Assembly: GCA_964236695.1 (NCBI GenBank)
Contig: CAXSFU010000009.1
Location: forward strand, 1-64,000
Source of the DNA: CAXSEF01 sp964236695
Lineage (GTDB): Bacteria; Pseudomonadota; Alphaproteobacteria; Acetobacterales; Acetobacteraceae
Length of the DNA: 64,000 nt
Reading direction: 5' to 3'
Positions 36,055 to 44,696 of this stretch are shown here, piece by piece (within the stretch, counting starts at the first letter, position 1; every line of letters begins with the position of its first letter). Below the pieces are notes generated by a model. The model was not told where the DNA came from and did no database searches. It saw only the letters and a list, made by a program, of their open reading frames with translations. The translations under genes and the position numbers were made by a program.

Positions 36055-36558
36055 GTGCCCCGCCTCCCGGCCCTCCGCCCTCCGGTCCCTCGCCTGGCAC
36101 CGACGCCGCCCGCCCCGCCGCGGACCGCAGCACCCCGCCCGTGCGCGGCCGCCCTTGCCGCGGCGCTCGTCCTGCTGCCGGCAGCGGGCCGCGCGCAAGG
36201 AGCCGACACCCTGTTCGCCGACCTCGGCGGCCATGACGGGCTCACGCGCATCGTCGACGCCTCCATGCGCGCCTGGCTCGACGACGACCGGATCAAGGCG
36301 ACCTTCGAGGACTCCAACATCCCCCGCCTGCGCCGCCAGCTGTACGACCAGTTCTGCCACCTCACGGGCGGCGGCTGCGACTACCGCGGACAGGACATGG
36401 CGAAGGCGCATCGCGGGCTGCACCTGCACGTGGCGCAGTTCAACGCGCTGGCCGAGGACATGCAGACCGCGATGGACCGGCTCGGCGTCGCCTTCGCCAC
36501 CCAGAACCGGCTCGTGGCGCTGCTGGCCCCCATGCAGCGCCAGGTCGTCAGCCGCTAG
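36055..36558 (+). CDS. Group 1 truncated haemoglobin with signal peptide
   Basis: The 167-residue protein has a long basic, Pro-rich N terminus followed by a hydrophobic stretch (CAAALAAALVLLPAAGRAQG) that looks like a Sec signal peptide, then a group 1 truncated globin. DTLFADLGGHDGLTRIVD, HLTGGGCDYRGQDMAKAHRG and RLGVAFATQNRLVALL are visible, and the proximal haem His is in KAHRG. The usual B10 Tyr appears replaced (VDASMRAWL) and two Cys flank the loop before the proximal helix. An exported globin is unusual. The GTG start has GAAGGA upstream. It lies 29 nt after the DUF3034 gene. Confidence 0.85.
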   Translation: MPRLPALRPPVPRLAPTPPAPPRTAAPRPCAAALAAALVLLPAAGRAQGADTLFADLGGHDGLTRIVDASMRAWLDDDRIKATFEDSNIPRLRRQLYDQFCHLTGGGCDYRGQDMAKAHRGLHLHVAQFNALAEDMQTAMDRLGVAFATQNRLVALLAPMQRQVVSR

Positions 36559-36683
36559 GGCGCGTCCGGCCCCGACAGGGAATCCGGCACGCCCCGCGAC
36601 ATCATCGCCGCCTCATCCCCGCAGGCATCCGGACCGCCCGGGCGACCCCGCCCGGGCCGGCGATGCCCTGGAGCAGCACGCCC

Positions 36684-37043
36684 ATGCGCCGTCCCGCAGC
36701 CCTCGTCGCCCCCGCGGCCCTCGTCGCCGCCGCAGCCCTGGCCGCCACCGCGGTTCTGGTCGCAGCACCGCTGTCCCCCGCCCGCGCCGGCCGCACCGTG
36801 GTGGTCACCCAGGAGCACCGCCGCTTCGCCGTGGACACCCTGGCGATCTCGCGCGGCGACGTCGTGCGCTTCCTCAACGCCGACGAGTTCCTGCACCAGA
36901 TCTACGTCAGGGCGCTCGGCTTCTCGACCCCGTCCGGCGAGGAGCCGGGCCAGCAGGTCGACGTCGCCTTTCCCACCTCCGGCACCTTCGAGGTCCGCTG
37001 CGAAATCCACCCGAAGATGCTCCTGACGGTCACGGTGCAGTAG
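36684..37043 (+). CDS. Exported cupredoxin (plastocyanin/methylamine-utilisation-like)
   Basis: A 119-residue protein with a signal peptide (LVAAAALAATAVLVAAPLSPARA) and a small cupredoxin domain. The type 1 copper ligands can be read as the His in EFLHQIYV and the Cys, His and Met in VRCEIHPKM. The ISRGDVVRFLN strand is typical. Similar proteins are often named methylamine utilisation proteins without proof. It should be a periplasmic electron carrier or copper-based sensor partner. The ATG at 36684 follows GGAG. It lies between the exported globin and the membrane GGDEF-EAL gene. Confidence 0.88.
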   Translation: MRRPAALVAPAALVAAAALAATAVLVAAPLSPARAGRTVVVTQEHRRFAVDTLAISRGDVVRFLNADEFLHQIYVRALGFSTPSGEEPGQQVDVAFPTSGTFEVRCEIHPKMLLTVTVQ

Positions 37044-37143
37044 GCCCGGGCGCCTCATTAAGGCGGCGGAAAGGTCCCGCCGCGCATCCTGTGCCGCGAC
37101 GCAGGCTGTGCGGCGCGATACGGCGCGGGATCGGAGGCTGGCC

Positions 37144-39528
37144 ATGTCGATACGCGCGAGAATCTTCCTGGCCTGCCTCAGCCTCACCTTCATCACCGTC
37201 GTCGTCGGGCTGCTGGCCAGGAGCTCCGAGGTCGAGCTGGGCACCACCGCCGCCCAGATCTACGACCAGGCCTTCATGTCCATGAGCTACCTGCGCTCGG
37301 CGCAGAACACGTTGCTCGGCGTGTCACGGGACCTGGCCCTGCCCGGCGCGGTGGCGGCCGACCTGCAGACGCGCGTCGCCAGCGCGGTGGAGGACCTGGA
37401 CGTGGCCAGCGAGCGCGCGATGTCGCCGGGCGGCCATGCCGTCGCCGCCCACCTGCGCCCCAGGATCGTGGCGCTCGGCGCGATGATCGGCATCACGCCG
37501 GAGTCGGATCTGCTCGCCTACATCCGCGGCATCGAGACCGAGTTCGACACCGCCGTCGAGGTGTACGCCGGCGACGGCTACCGCGACCGCCGCGCCGTGG
37601 ACCTGCTGGTGCAGCGCACGGCGCGCGGCACCTGGATCGCCATGGGCGCCTCGCTGCTCGCCGCCCTGGCGATCACCCTCGTGCTCAGCCAGGCGATCGT
37701 GCCCTCCGTGCGCCGCGCGGTGCGGATCGCGACCTCGATCGCCGGCGGCAAGCTCGACAACCGGATCGACGGCGGCGGCCGCAGCGAGACCGGGCGCCTG
37801 CTCGACGCGCTGCGCACCATGCAGTCGAGCATCGCGCACAGCATGGCGCGCATCCAGGCGCTGATGGAGGCGCAGGCCTCCAGCCACGCCAGCGAAACCT
37901 CGGCCCAGGAGGCGAGGTTCGAGGCGGCGCTGAACAACATGTCGCAGGGCCTGTGCATGTTCGACGAGCGCGGGCTGCTCCAGGTCGCCAACCGTCGCTT
38001 CGCCGAGATGTTCGGCGAGCCGCGCGTGGGCGCGCCCGCCTCCGAGGCCCTGCCCGACGTGCTGAACGCCAGCCAGTTCGCCCCCGGCGCCAGCTCGCAC
38101 GAGACCTGCGCCTCGTTCACGCACGGCTTCGAGGACGGGCGAGTCATCGCCTGCACCCACCGGCCGATGGCGAGCGGCGGCTGGGTCGCGACCTACGAGG
38201 ACATCTCCGAGCGTCGCCGCGCAGAAGCGCACCTGGCCCACATGGCGCGCCACGACGCGCTCACCGGCCTGCCGAACCGGGTGCTGTTCCGCGAGCGCAC
38301 CGAGCAGGGCCTGGCCGAGCTGCGCGCCGACGCCAGCCTCGCGGTGCTCGAACTCGACCTCGACGACTTCAAGGCGGTCAACGACGTGCTCGGCCATCCC
38401 GTGGGCGACGCGCTGCTGCTCGCAGTGGCCAAGCGGCTGCTCGACTGCACCCGCGACTCGGACACCGTGGTGCGCCTCGGCGGCGACGAGTTCGCGGTGG
38501 TGCAGACCGGCGCCCAGCAGCCCACCGACGCGACCGTGCTGGCCGAGCGGCTGATGGCCGCGCTGGCCGAGCCGTTCGAGGTCATGGGCCACCCGATCGC
38601 GATCGGCGCCAGCATCGGCATCGCCGTCACCGCCGACCCGCACGCCGGCGCGGACGAGCTGCTCAAGAACGCCGATCTCGCGCTGTACCGCGCCAAGGCG
38701 GAGGGCCGCGGCACCTGCCGCTTCTTCCAGGAGGAGATGAACGCCAGGATGCGGCACCGCCGCCTGCTGGAAACCGACCTGCGCCTGGCGGTGGAGGAGA
38801 ACCAGTTCGAGGTCCACTACCAGCCGCTGATGTCGATCCAGAGCGGCGAGGTCTGCGGCTTCGAGGCGCTGGTCCGCTGGCGCCACCCCGTGCGCGGGCT
38901 GGTCTCGCCCGCGGAGTTCATCCCGGTGGCAGAGGAGCTGGGGCTGATCGGCCGCATCGGCACCTGGGTGCTGGACCAGGCCTGCGCCGACGCCCTGGCC
39001 TGGCCGGCCACGGTGAAGGTCGCGGTCAATCTCTCGCCCGTGCAGTTCCGCAACCGTGCGCTCGCGTCCGAGGTGGCCGACGCCCTGGCGCGCTCCGGCC
39101 TGCCGGCGCAGCGCCTCGACGTCGAGATCACCGAGTCGGTGCTGCTGCACGACAGCGAGGCCGTGCTGTCGATCCTGCACCAGATCAGGTCGCTGGGCGT
39201 GAGGGTCTCGATGGACGACTTCGGCACCGGCTTCAGCTCGCTCAGCTACCTGCAGCACTTCCCGTTCGACAAGATCAAGATCGACCAGAGCTTCGTCCGC
39301 ACCCTCTCGGACGGCACGGACGGCATCGCCATCGTGCGCGCCGTGATCGCGCTCGGCCGCTCGCTCGGCATGGCGGTGATCGCGGAAGGCGTGGAAACCG
39401 AGGCGCAGCTGGAGCTGCTGCGGCAGGAAGGCTGCGGCGAGGCGCAGGGCTACCTGTTCAGCCCGCCCCGGCCCGCCGCCGCAGCGCCGTCCCTCATCCA
39501 GCGTTTTGCCCGCGCCCTCGCCGCTTGA
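37144..39528 (+). CDS. Membrane PAS-GGDEF-EAL c-di-GMP protein
   Basis: The 794-residue protein has a first membrane helix at about 8-25 and a periplasmic four-helix-type sensor (about 27-160). A second helix (TWIAMGASLLAALAITLVL) follows, then a HAMP-like linker, a PAS domain (about 265-360, QGLCMFDERGLLQVANRRF), GGDEF (RLGGDEFAV, with an intact RDSD inhibitory site just before it) and EAL (FEALVRW, DDFGTGFSSL, AEGVETEAQ). Both enzymatic domains keep their motifs, so synthesis, hydrolysis or both are possible. The ATG at 37144 puts the first helix at the N terminus. Downstream of exported globin and cupredoxin genes, it may read a periplasmic redox or gas signal. Confidence 0.9.
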   Translation: MSIRARIFLACLSLTFITVVVGLLARSSEVELGTTAAQIYDQAFMSMSYLRSAQNTLLGVSRDLALPGAVAADLQTRVASAVEDLDVASERAMSPGGHAVAAHLRPRIVALGAMIGITPESDLLAYIRGIETEFDTAVEVYAGDGYRDRRAVDLLVQRTARGTWIAMGASLLAALAITLVLSQAIVPSVRRAVRIATSIAGGKLDNRIDGGGRSETGRLLDALRTMQSSIAHSMARIQALMEAQASSHASETSAQEARFEAALNNMSQGLCMFDERGLLQVANRRFAEMFGEPRVGAPASEALPDVLNASQFAPGASSHETCASFTHGFEDGRVIACTHRPMASGGWVATYEDISERRRAEAHLAHMARHDALTGLPNRVLFRERTEQGLAELRADASLAVLELDLDDFKAVNDVLGHPVGDALLLAVAKRLLDCTRDSDTVVRLGGDEFAVVQTGAQQPTDATVLAERLMAALAEPFEVMGHPIAIGASIGIAVTADPHAGADELLKNADLALYRAKAEGRGTCRFFQEEMNARMRHRRLLETDLRLAVEENQFEVHYQPLMSIQSGEVCGFEALVRWRHPVRGLVSPAEFIPVAEELGLIGRIGTWVLDQACADALAWPATVKVAVNLSPVQFRNRALASEVADALARSGLPAQRLDVEITESVLLHDSEAVLSILHQIRSLGVRVSMDDFGTGFSSLSYLQHFPFDKIKIDQSFVRTLSDGTDGIAIVRAVIALGRSLGMAVIAEGVETEAQLELLRQEGCGEAQGYLFSPPRPAAAAPSLIQRFARALAA

Positions 39529-39571
39529 CTCCCGCGGGCTCCCCGGCGTGCGCCAGTCCGGCGTCGGCCGC

Positions 39572-40066
39572 TCAGCAGGCGCCCTGCGCCGCCATCCTGC
39601 GCCCCGCCCAGGCCGACGGCGCGCGCGACACGCACGACATGAAATAGACCGCGGCCACCCACAGCAGGTTCGCCGCCACCGGACACAGCGACCCCGCGCC
39701 CTGGTGCAGCCCGGTCAGCAGGCACGCCGACCCCATCGCCACCAGCAGCCATAGGGTGCGGAACGGCCGCAGGGTGACGCGCGCGACGTTCATCATCCCT
39801 GGCCGCGCCCGACGCTCCGCGCCAAGGATCTGGCGCAGCACCCGGCCCACCGCCCAGAACTGGACCAGGCTCGCCACCGCCACCAGGCCCAGGGCCGCGC
39901 CGCCCGCGCCGACGCCCACCTGTCGCGCCAGCACCACGCACTGCAGCGCGACCACGCCGGCCAGCGCGACCCGCGCCAAGTCGAAGCAGCTGGCCCGGTC
40001 GCACATCCTGTCCGCCAGCGGCTGGAACACGCGGTCGAGCAGCACGGTGTCGAGATCGGTCGCCAT
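39572..40066 (-). CDS. Membrane protein of unknown function
   Basis: This 164-residue protein has a soluble, Asp/Arg-rich start (TDLDTVLLDRVFQPLADRM) followed by about four hydrophobic segments (ARVALAGVVALQCVVLA, LGLVAVASLVQFWAVG, LWLLVAMGSACLLTGL, ANLLWVAAVYFMSCV). It carries several Cys. No family is recognised. The ATG at 40066 was preferred to 40144, which adds Pro/Arg-rich sequence, and has a GGGAG-like site upstream. It converges on the PAS-GGDEF-EAL gene. Confidence 0.6.
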   Translation of the reverse strand: MATDLDTVLLDRVFQPLADRMCDRASCFDLARVALAGVVALQCVVLARQVGVGAGGAALGLVAVASLVQFWAVGRVLRQILGAERRARPGMMNVARVTLRPFRTLWLLVAMGSACLLTGLHQGAGSLCPVAANLLWVAAVYFMSCVSRAPSAWAGRRMAAQGAC

Positions 40067-40223
40067 CACGGAACTCCCAGGATGCAGGCAGGGGAGCCGG
40101 GGTTTTCTCGGCGGGAACGGATCGGACTCCGAACTGCGCGCCACCTGCGCCCGTTAACGGCCCGTTAACCTCCATACCCGATTTCCGACCCGGAAACCAG
40201 CATCCTGCACGCCGTCCACGGCG

Positions 40224-40463
40224 TCAGCCGTTGGCGTCCACCGTCTCGCGCGCCAGCTTCAGCCTGACCTTGAACGCCTCGTAGGCGGCGCGCGACCCCT
40301 CGTCGCCGGTGTCGTACGACCAGTGCGCGGTGTTGCTGGCGTCGACCGGCCCGAACGGCGCCCCGCTTTCCAGCAGCGCCAGCAGATGCGCGACCACGCC
40401 CTGGAGCACCCCGTTCTCCGCTTCCAGCGTGTCCAGACGCTCCGCGATGTCCGCCATGCCCAT
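40224..40463 (-). CDS. Small coiled-coil protein of unknown function
   Basis: A 79-residue protein whose first half is an amphipathic, Leu-zipper-like helix (IAERLDTLEAENGVLQGVV). The second half is acidic with two aromatic residues (NTAHWSYDTGDEG). GGCGGAGG lies just before the ATG at 40463 and a second ATG follows two codons later. There is no membrane segment. Function cannot be inferred; the helix suggests self-association. Confidence 0.55.
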   Translation of the reverse strand: MGMADIAERLDTLEAENGVLQGVVAHLLALLESGAPFGPVDASNTAHWSYDTGDEGSRAAYEAFKVRLKLARETVDANG

Positions 40464-40571
40464 GCCTCCGCCAGTTGCGCCCGGTCTCGTCGCCCGCTCT
40501 TATCGCCATTGCCGGCCCCTCGCCAGCCCCGCCCGGGCACCCCGCCCGCGTCCGTTCACGTCAGCGTCCGC

Positions 40572-40937
40572 TCACGCCCGCGACGGCCGCCCCGGCGCAC
40601 GCGACGGTGCCGCCGCCACCCCCGGCACCGCCGGCCTGCGCCCCTTCGGCCCCGGCGTCGGCGGTCCCTTGCGTGCCGCCTTGCCCGACGCGGCCGCCGG
40701 CTTGCCCACGCGACGTGCCGGCGCGCGTCGCACCGGCCGCGCCGCGCGACGCCGCAGCCCCGCGACGACCAGCTGGCCCGCCACCGCCGCGACCACCGCC
40801 CCCAGCAGCAGCCGCTGCGGCCACGCGCCCAGCCGCCCCAGCGCGGTCATCCACCCGAGCTGCAGCACCGCCTGCGTGTCGAGCAGCAGCATCGCCGCGA
40901 ACGCCGCCCCGGCCACTCCCCACACGCCCAGGCGCAT
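40572..40937 (-). CDS. Small membrane protein with basic tail
   Basis: The 121-residue product has two membrane helices (VAGAAFAAMLLLDTQAVLQL and LLLGAVVAAVAGQLVVAGL) followed by an Arg/Lys/Pro/Ala-rich cytoplasmic tail of about 55 residues (RRRAARPVRRAPARR). The ATG at 40937 has GGGGGGA upstream; a longer start at 40991 is possible. No domain is known to me. The basic tail could bind nucleic acid or lipid, or reflect GC-driven composition. Confidence 0.5.
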   Translation of the reverse strand: MRLGVWGVAGAAFAAMLLLDTQAVLQLGWMTALGRLGAWPQRLLLGAVVAAVAGQLVVAGLRRRAARPVRRAPARRVGKPAAASGKAARKGPPTPGPKGRRPAVPGVAAAPSRAPGRPSRA

Positions 40938-41126
40938 GCGCCATCCCCCCGAATCCGCCGCGCCATCAGACCCGCCGCCCCGCCCGCCCACAAGGCAGCG
41001 TGGCCACGCGGCCGCACTCCTGTGCCTCCGGCACCACAGCGCGCGACGCCGCCATCGAGGCCGCCACCGGGAACCCCGGCGCGGCGCGGCGTTTCAGCCT
41101 GCGCCACACCGGGCAGGAGGCTCATC

Positions 41127-42014
41127 GTGACGCAGCAGGTGCCGCTCGATCCCGACGCGCTGGCCGCCACCGCGGCCGACCACGGCGTCCACGCCATCGC
41201 CGCAGACCTCGCCTATGCGCGGCTCGCCCTGGTCAACGTCGCCTTCTTCGGCCCGCCCGACGCCGGCGACCGCGGCTGGGTGCTGATCGACGCCGGCGTG
41301 ATCGGCCTGACCGCACGCCTGGTCGCCGCCGCCGCCGCCCGCTTCGGCGCCGACAGCCGCCCGGCCTGCATCGTCCTCACCCACGGCCACTTCGACCACG
41401 TGGGCGCCCTACCCGACCTCGCCGAGCGCTGGGACGTCCCGGTGTACGCCCACCCGCTGGAGCATCCCTACCTCGACGGCAGCGCCGCCTATCCCCCGCC
41501 CGACCCCACCGTCGGCGGCGGCCTGATGTCTCTGCTTTCGCCGCTCTACCCGCGCGGCCCGATCGACCTCGGCGCCCGCCTGCGCCCGCTGCCGGCGGAC
41601 GGCTCGGTGCCCGCCATGCCCGGCTGGCGCTGGCTGCACACCCCCGGCCACGCCGTCGGCCACGTCTCGCTGTTCCGCCCTTCCGACCGCACCCTGATCG
41701 CCGGCGATGCCTTCATCTCGACCGCCCAGGAGTCCGCCTACGCCGTGCTCGCCCAGGCGCCGGATCTGCACGGCCCGCCCCTGTACTACACCGCCGACTG
41801 GGGCCTGGCCCGCGACTCCGTCGCCGCCCTCGCCGCCCTGGAGCCGGAGCGCGCCGTCACCGGCCACGGCCCGGCGCTGCAGGGCCCGGCGCTGCGCCGC
41901 AGCCTGCACGCCCTGGCCCGGGACTTCGACCGCCTCGCCGTCCCCGACCACGGCCGCTACCTCGACCACCCCGCCCGCGCCGAGGACGGCACCGCCTATC
42001 TCCGCAAGGACTGA
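41127..42014 (+). CDS. MBL-fold metallo-hydrolase
   Basis: The 295-residue protein is a metallo-beta-lactamase-fold hydrolase. The zinc site is THGHFDHVGAL near residue 90 (HxHxDH), then HPLEHPYLDG, then HTPGHAVGHVSLF near 173 and the Asp in IAGDAFISTA near 195, with a final His in VTGHGPAL. It is cytoplasmic, with no signal peptide. GTG start with CAGGAGG 8 nt upstream. The specific substrate is unknown; related proteins include glyoxalase II-like and lactonase-like hydrolases. Confidence 0.9.
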   Translation: MTQQVPLDPDALAATAADHGVHAIAADLAYARLALVNVAFFGPPDAGDRGWVLIDAGVIGLTARLVAAAAARFGADSRPACIVLTHGHFDHVGALPDLAERWDVPVYAHPLEHPYLDGSAAYPPPDPTVGGGLMSLLSPLYPRGPIDLGARLRPLPADGSVPAMPGWRWLHTPGHAVGHVSLFRPSDRTLIAGDAFISTAQESAYAVLAQAPDLHGPPLYYTADWGLARDSVAALAALEPERAVTGHGPALQGPALRRSLHALARDFDRLAVPDHGRYLDHPARAEDGTAYLRKD

Positions 42015-42155
42015 CCCGCCCGTCGGCGGATCTCCTGGCCCGCCATCCTGCGGTGGCACCCGGCCCGTCCCGCCTCCGGCCGCCGCAGGGCCTGCCCTCG
42101 CCCCCGCGCACCATCCCGGCTGCGGCCCCGCCCGCATCCCCGAGGAGTCTCCGCC

Positions 42156-42824
42156 ATGCCCAAGGCCGTCATCTTCGACGTCGACGGAACCCTGGTCGAC
42201 TCCGTCGACCTGCACGCCAGCGCCTGGCAGGACGCCTTTGACGAGATCGGCCACCAGATCGCCCACGGCGAGCTGCGCAGCCAGATCGGCAAGGGCGGCG
42301 ACCAGCTGCTGCCGGTGTTCCTGTCCCCCGACGAATGCGACGAGCGCGGCAAGGCGCTGGAGACACGCCGAGGCGAGATCCTCAAACAGCGCTACCTCGG
42401 TCGCATCACCGCCTTCCCCGACGTCCGCGCCCTGTTCGAGCGCATCCGCGCCGACGGCACGAGGATCATCCTCGCCTCTTCCGCCAAGTCCGACGAGCTG
42501 GCCGCCTACAAGACGCTCGCCGACATCGCCGACCTCGTCGACGCCGAGACCTCCTCCGAGGACGCGGAGAAGTCCAAGCCCCACCCAGACATCTTCGAGG
42601 CCGCCCTCGCCGCCATGCCCGGCCTCGCCGCCGCGGACGCGATCGTCGTCGGCGACACCCCCTACGACGCGCAAGCCGCCACAAAGGCCGGCCTGCGCGT
42701 CGTGGGCGTGCTGTGCGGCGGCTTCCCCGAGGCCGGCCTGCGCGAGGCCGGCTGCATCGCGATCTACGCCGACCCCGCGCAGCTCCTGGCGCAGTACGAC
42801 GCCTCGCCGCTTGCGCCGGACTGA
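42156..42824 (+). CDS. HAD family hydrolase (phosphatase-like)
   Basis: A 222-residue HAD-superfamily protein. Motif I is FDVDGTLVDSV near residue 8 (nucleophile Asp plus acid/base Asp), motif II is IILASSAKSDE (the Ser), motif III is KPHPD and motif IV is AIVVGDTPYDAQAA. The inserted alpha-helical cap is of the phosphoglycolate phosphatase/beta-phosphoglucomutase type. The reaction is probably dephosphorylation of a small metabolite. It follows the MBL gene by about 140 nt and is itself followed by B8 and A7 repeats. Confidence 0.9.
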   Translation: MPKAVIFDVDGTLVDSVDLHASAWQDAFDEIGHQIAHGELRSQIGKGGDQLLPVFLSPDECDERGKALETRRGEILKQRYLGRITAFPDVRALFERIRADGTRIILASSAKSDELAAYKTLADIADLVDAETSSEDAEKSKPHPDIFEAALAAMPGLAAADAIVVGDTPYDAQAATKAGLRVVGVLCGGFPEAGLREAGCIAIYADPAQLLAQYDASPLAPD

Positions 42825-42856
42825 TACCAGCGGCCGATTGCCCTAGCCCGTCAGGA

Positions 42857-42985
42857 CAGGAAGGCCAGGGGCTCTGCCCCTGGACCCCGCCAAAGGCCGA
42901 GCCTTTGGAGTCCAATACTTAAGTCAAGTCGGTCCAGGGGCGGCTCGCCCTTGGCGGGTCTGGGCAGAGCCCAGCCTTGCTTGCC
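42857..42985 (+). repeat. Family B repeat, copy B8
   Basis: Near-consensus copy (GGGGCTCTGCCCCTGG, AAAGGCCGAGCCTTTGG, ACTTAAG, GGGGCGGCTCGCCC). It lies 32 nt after the HAD stop and is followed by family A copy A7. Confidence 0.88.
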
Positions 42986-43082
42986 TCGACAGTCCAGAAT
43001 TTTCTGCTGTTGATATAAATGTACTTTGTCCAGGCTAGAGGGTAATATTGATCTACCACCCCCGATTCCTTGCAGCATGATA

Positions 43083-43230
43083 GGAAGAAAGCATGTTCTT
43101 TCTTGAAAGAAAGAACCAAAGAACCTTTGCCCGTTGGGCTCCGGAGCCGCCCGTGTGCTCGGAGCTCCATGTGCAAAGTCTTTTTGCTTCTTTTTCTTCA
43201 GAAAAAGAAGACTCTTGCCTTTCTGCCCGA
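43083..43230 (+). repeat. Family A repeat, copy A7
   Basis: Near-consensus family A element with both hairpins, between the convergent HAD and DUF892 genes. B8 and A7 together make up most of the 515-nt gap 42825-43340; the short AT-rich piece at 42990-43070 shows nothing. Confidence 0.9.
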
Positions 43231-43340
43231 AGCAACGAGATGCTTCGAGATTTATAACAGTCTCTAGGGGTGGGCCCGGACTGGGCGCACGTGGGTTCCG
43301 ATGGCCGCGTCAGGCCATCGGAGCGTCGGGACAGGGCGGC

Positions 43341-43862
43341 TCAGCCCTCTGCGCCGGCCTTGGCGTGCTTGGCCGCGAGCTTGGCCGTCCTCTCGCCGAG
43401 CTGGCTGCCCGTCTCGTCGGCCTTGTAGATGTCGGCCACGATCGACTTGAGCTGCGTCTCGTGCTGCTTCAGGCCGAGCGCCCTGGCGTAGGCGGCGGCC
43501 GAGCCGAAGCCGGCGATGCCGTAGTGGCTCATCCGCTGGTACTGGGCGATGATGACGATGTCGAGCAGTTCGCCGTCCTCTGGCGCCTCCTTGACGCCGT
43601 GCTTGAGGGCCTCCTTGACCAGGCCCTCCATGCCCTTGCAGTGCTCCTTCTCAACCTCCTCGCCGCTGTCCTGCAGCAGGGACTTCAGCGTCTCGTTGTG
43701 CTTGCCGATGCCGGCGACGGACTCTTCCAGGAAGGTCTTGAGCTTGGGGTCGTGCGCCTTGCCGGTCAGGGTGGTCAGCGCCCGGACCATCTGGTCGTTG
43801 GCGGACCACAGGTCCTTGATCTCGTCGGCGTAGACGTCCTTGAGGCTGTCTGGTGCGGGCAT
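43341..43862 (-). CDS. DUF892 ferritin-like protein (YciE/YciF type)
   Basis: The 173-residue protein is a four-helix ferritin-like protein of the DUF892 family. It starts with SLKDVYADEIKDLWSANDQM and continues with LKTFLEESVAGIGKHNETLKSL, HCKGMEGLVKEAL and DIVIIAQYQRMSHYGIAGFG, which contain the Glu/His pairs expected of a di-metal site. The family is tied to stress responses, often with other stress genes. The ATG at 43862 is preferred over 43904 because the added residues are Pro/Arg-rich and GGAG lies just upstream. It is divergent from the DUF1003 gene. Confidence 0.9.
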   Translation of the reverse strand: MPAPDSLKDVYADEIKDLWSANDQMVRALTTLTGKAHDPKLKTFLEESVAGIGKHNETLKSLLQDSGEEVEKEHCKGMEGLVKEALKHGVKEAPEDGELLDIVIIAQYQRMSHYGIAGFGSAAAYARALGLKQHETQLKSIVADIYKADETGSQLGERTAKLAAKHAKAGAEG

Positions 43863-43994
43863 CGTCGGCTCCTCCGATCTGGGTCGCGGCACCAACGCCG
43901 GCACGGGCCGAAGGTCGCACCTCTCCCCTCAACTCCGCCTGAGCGGCATCGCGGATCGCGCCGTGCCGGGTCGCGTTGCCCCGGTGGCGTCGCC

Positions 43995-44648
43995 ATGATC
44001 GAGTGCGCTTGCAGCAGAACCGGACCAGCGACCTTGGCGAAGCCAGAGACCGAGACACCGATCCTGCCCGCGCACATCGACGAGACCGTGCGGGCGATCG
44101 CCCGGCTGCACGCCGATCACCTGCGCGAGGCCGGCGCGCTGCAGCGCCTGGTCGAGAACCTGACCGCCTGGATCGGCCGCCCGGTCATCCTGGCCGCGCT
44201 GAGCGTGCTGATCACCGCCTGGATCGCGGGCAACCTGGCGATGCGCGGCATGGGGATGGCGCCTCTGGACGCGCCGCCGTTCGCGTGGCTGCAGGACGCG
44301 CTCAGCCTGTTCGCGCTCTACGTCACCGTGCTGATCCTCACCACCCAGCGGCGCGAGGACCAGCTCTCTGTGTATCGCGAGCAGCTCAGCCTGGAGCTGG
44401 CGATCCTCGGCGAGCAGAAGAGCGCCAAGATCATCGCGCTTCTGGAGGAGATGCGGACCGACCATCCCGGGCTGCGCAACCGCACCGACGCGGAGGCGGA
44501 CGCGCTGGCCGTGGCCGCCAACCCCGACGCCATGCTCACCGCGATCCGCGAACGCCAGGACTCCCCGCCGCCCCGCGACCTGTCGCAGGAGATGGCGAGG
44601 CAGCCCGAGCAGCCGCCGGCGCCGCCGGGACGGCCCGGCGGCGCGTGA
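43995..44648 (+). CDS. DUF1003 membrane protein
   Basis: A 217-residue protein containing the DUF1003 core: IGRPVILAALSVLITAWIAG, then PPFAWLQDALSLFALYVTVLILTTQ, forming two membrane helices, followed by the conserved cytoplasmic stretch RREDQLSVYREQLSLELAILGEQKSAKIIALLEE. A Pro-rich tail ends the protein. The family is common but uncharacterised. The ATG at 43995 is used, though no strong ribosome site is visible. It is divergent from the DUF892 gene. Confidence 0.85.
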   Translation: MIECACSRTGPATLAKPETETPILPAHIDETVRAIARLHADHLREAGALQRLVENLTAWIGRPVILAALSVLITAWIAGNLAMRGMGMAPLDAPPFAWLQDALSLFALYVTVLILTTQRREDQLSVYREQLSLELAILGEQKSAKIIALLEEMRTDHPGLRNRTDAEADALAVAANPDAMLTAIRERQDSPPPRDLSQEMARQPEQPPAPPGRPGGA

Positions 44649-44696
44649 GCCGCCGCGCCGCCGGCCGGGACGCCCGGGGAGCAGGCGCCCTGGGGA

